DNA of 64,000 nt. Origin: Photobacterium kishitanii. GTDB lineage: Bacteria; Pseudomonadota; Gammaproteobacteria; Enterobacterales; Vibrionaceae. This document shows positions 63,581-64,000 of this stretch, piece after piece. The notes under the pieces are model-generated. The model ran no database searches. It was given only the letters and a program-made list of their open reading frames with translations, and was not told the DNA's origin. Location of the stretch: assembly GCF_003026355.1 (NCBI RefSeq), contig NZ_PYON01000008.1, positions 62,001 through 126,000 of the forward strand. Reading direction: 5' to 3'. Position 1 is the first letter of the stretch. Each line of letters starts with the position of its first letter. The position numbers were made by a program, and so were the translations under genes.

Positions 63581-64000
63581 TTACTTATTACTTGCTGCTA
63601 ATACTGCAATAAAGGCATCAATATCTTCAGCTTTGGTTGCAAAGTTAGTTACTAAGCGTGCAACACCATCACCCCAGCGATTAGATAAAAACTCAAATCC
63701 ATGTTCATGCAAGGTTGCAATTGTTATTGGCGACATTTTGCAAAAGACAATATTTGTTTTAGAAGGATGCAGCAGTTCCACACCTTCAATCGCGCTAATA
63801 CCTTCACGCAGTTTGGTTGCCATTGCATTGGCGTGTTGGGCATTCGTTAGCCATAAATTATCGGTAATATAAGCATCTATTTGTGTTGATAGAAAACGCA
63901 TTTTAGACATTAGATGGCCAGCACGTTTACGGCGATATTCAATTTCATTCTTTAAGCTAGTATCAAATAGAACAATCACCTCCACACCAAAAGCGCCGTT
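63581..64000 (-). CDS. Threonine aldolase-family PLP enzyme, C-terminal part
   Basis: The frame is open to the window edge, so only the last ~139 residues are seen. NGAFGVEVIVLFD, RRKRAGHLMSKMRFLSTQIDAYI, LWLTNAQHANAMA and the C-terminal SNRWGDGVARLVTNFAT fit the low-specificity threonine aldolase/beta-eliminating lyase family. The PLP lysine is upstream of the window. It would split threonine or allo-threonine to glycine and acetaldehyde. Confidence 0.82.
   Translation of the reverse strand, partial: NGAFGVEVIVLFDTSLKNEIEYRRKRAGHLMSKMRFLSTQIDAYITDNLWLTNAQHANAMATKLREGISAIEGVELLHPSKTNIVFCKMSPITIATLHEHGFEFLSNRWGDGVARLVTNFATKAEDIDAFIAVLAASNK

Noticed and set aside
1..64000. rRNA, tRNA, CRISPR arrays, complete insertion sequences or prophage
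   Set aside because: None was recognised when reading both strands; the only mobile-element protein is the solitary integrase. A tRNAscan or IS search would settle this.

Overview
The window is about 38-40% GC and looks like a chromosomal segment of a Vibrionaceae gammaproteobacterium, most plausibly a Photobacterium. The reasons are the TonB2-type (TtpC) energy operon, the ydbH-ynbE-ydbL cluster, a patZ-type lysine acetyltransferase, several short proteins of Vibrionaceae type, and many c-di-GMP proteins. The genus is inferred from protein character, not from a marker gene. I found no rRNA, tRNA, CRISPR array or complete insertion sequence. A lone tyrosine recombinase is the only mobile-element enzyme.

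Layout. 0-5.8 kb: the 3' end of a DUF6250 carbohydrate-related protein, small proteins, a long RecX-like protein, a KorA-like helix-turn-helix protein, a short-chain dehydrogenase, an MdtD-like exporter and an unrecognised 150-aa protein. 5.8-13.4 kb: a TonB-dependent siderophore receptor behind two Fur-box-like sites, then a tightly coupled six-gene TonB2-type operon (DUF3450, TtpC, ExbB, ExbD, TonB, TPR protein). 13.5-17.3 kb: an outer-membrane barrel protein, a very AT-rich ECF sigma factor and an EptA/MCR-family lipid A phosphoethanolamine transferase. 17.4-24.0 kb: a nine-gene metal-uptake island behind another Fur-like site. It holds a PepSY-type membrane protein, DUF2271, DUF4198, a 107-aa secreted protein, a DUF6162-like protein, a complete ZnuABC/SitABC-type importer and a second binding protein that has lost its metal ligands.

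24-37 kb is mostly housekeeping: an MntP/YtaF-like membrane protein, Nudix hydrolase, a degenerate GGDEF protein, YdcH, an alpha/beta hydrolase lipoprotein, galE, a YjdF-like protein, a DEAD-box helicase and a SPOR lipoprotein. It then has a small membrane protein with a G8 tract in its ribosome-binding region, the wreck of a Dcu-type dicarboxylate carrier gene, a secreted M60 metallopeptidase and an amidohydrolase lipoprotein.

37-64 kb: a YeiH-family permease, ydbL-ynbE-ydbH, a DUF4344 protein whose HExxH has become HQxxH, a CynX/NimT-type transporter, patZ, two tandem EAL-GGDEF paralogues, a second SPOR lipoprotein, ddl, the lone integrase, a DUF3319-like protein, a RimB-like retropepsin, a HAD hydrolase, yciH, a dihaem lipoprotein, a patatin, cfa, a POT peptide transporter and a truncated threonine aldolase at the right edge.

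The receptor, TonB2 operon and ABC island form an 18-kb block that could move a metal, most likely iron, from the outer membrane to the cytoplasm. Its most unusual features are two secreted proteins predicted to mature with an N-terminal histidine and the ligand-less second binding protein. This is the best candidate in the window for an incompletely described system. The functional model is inference from gene content and motifs.
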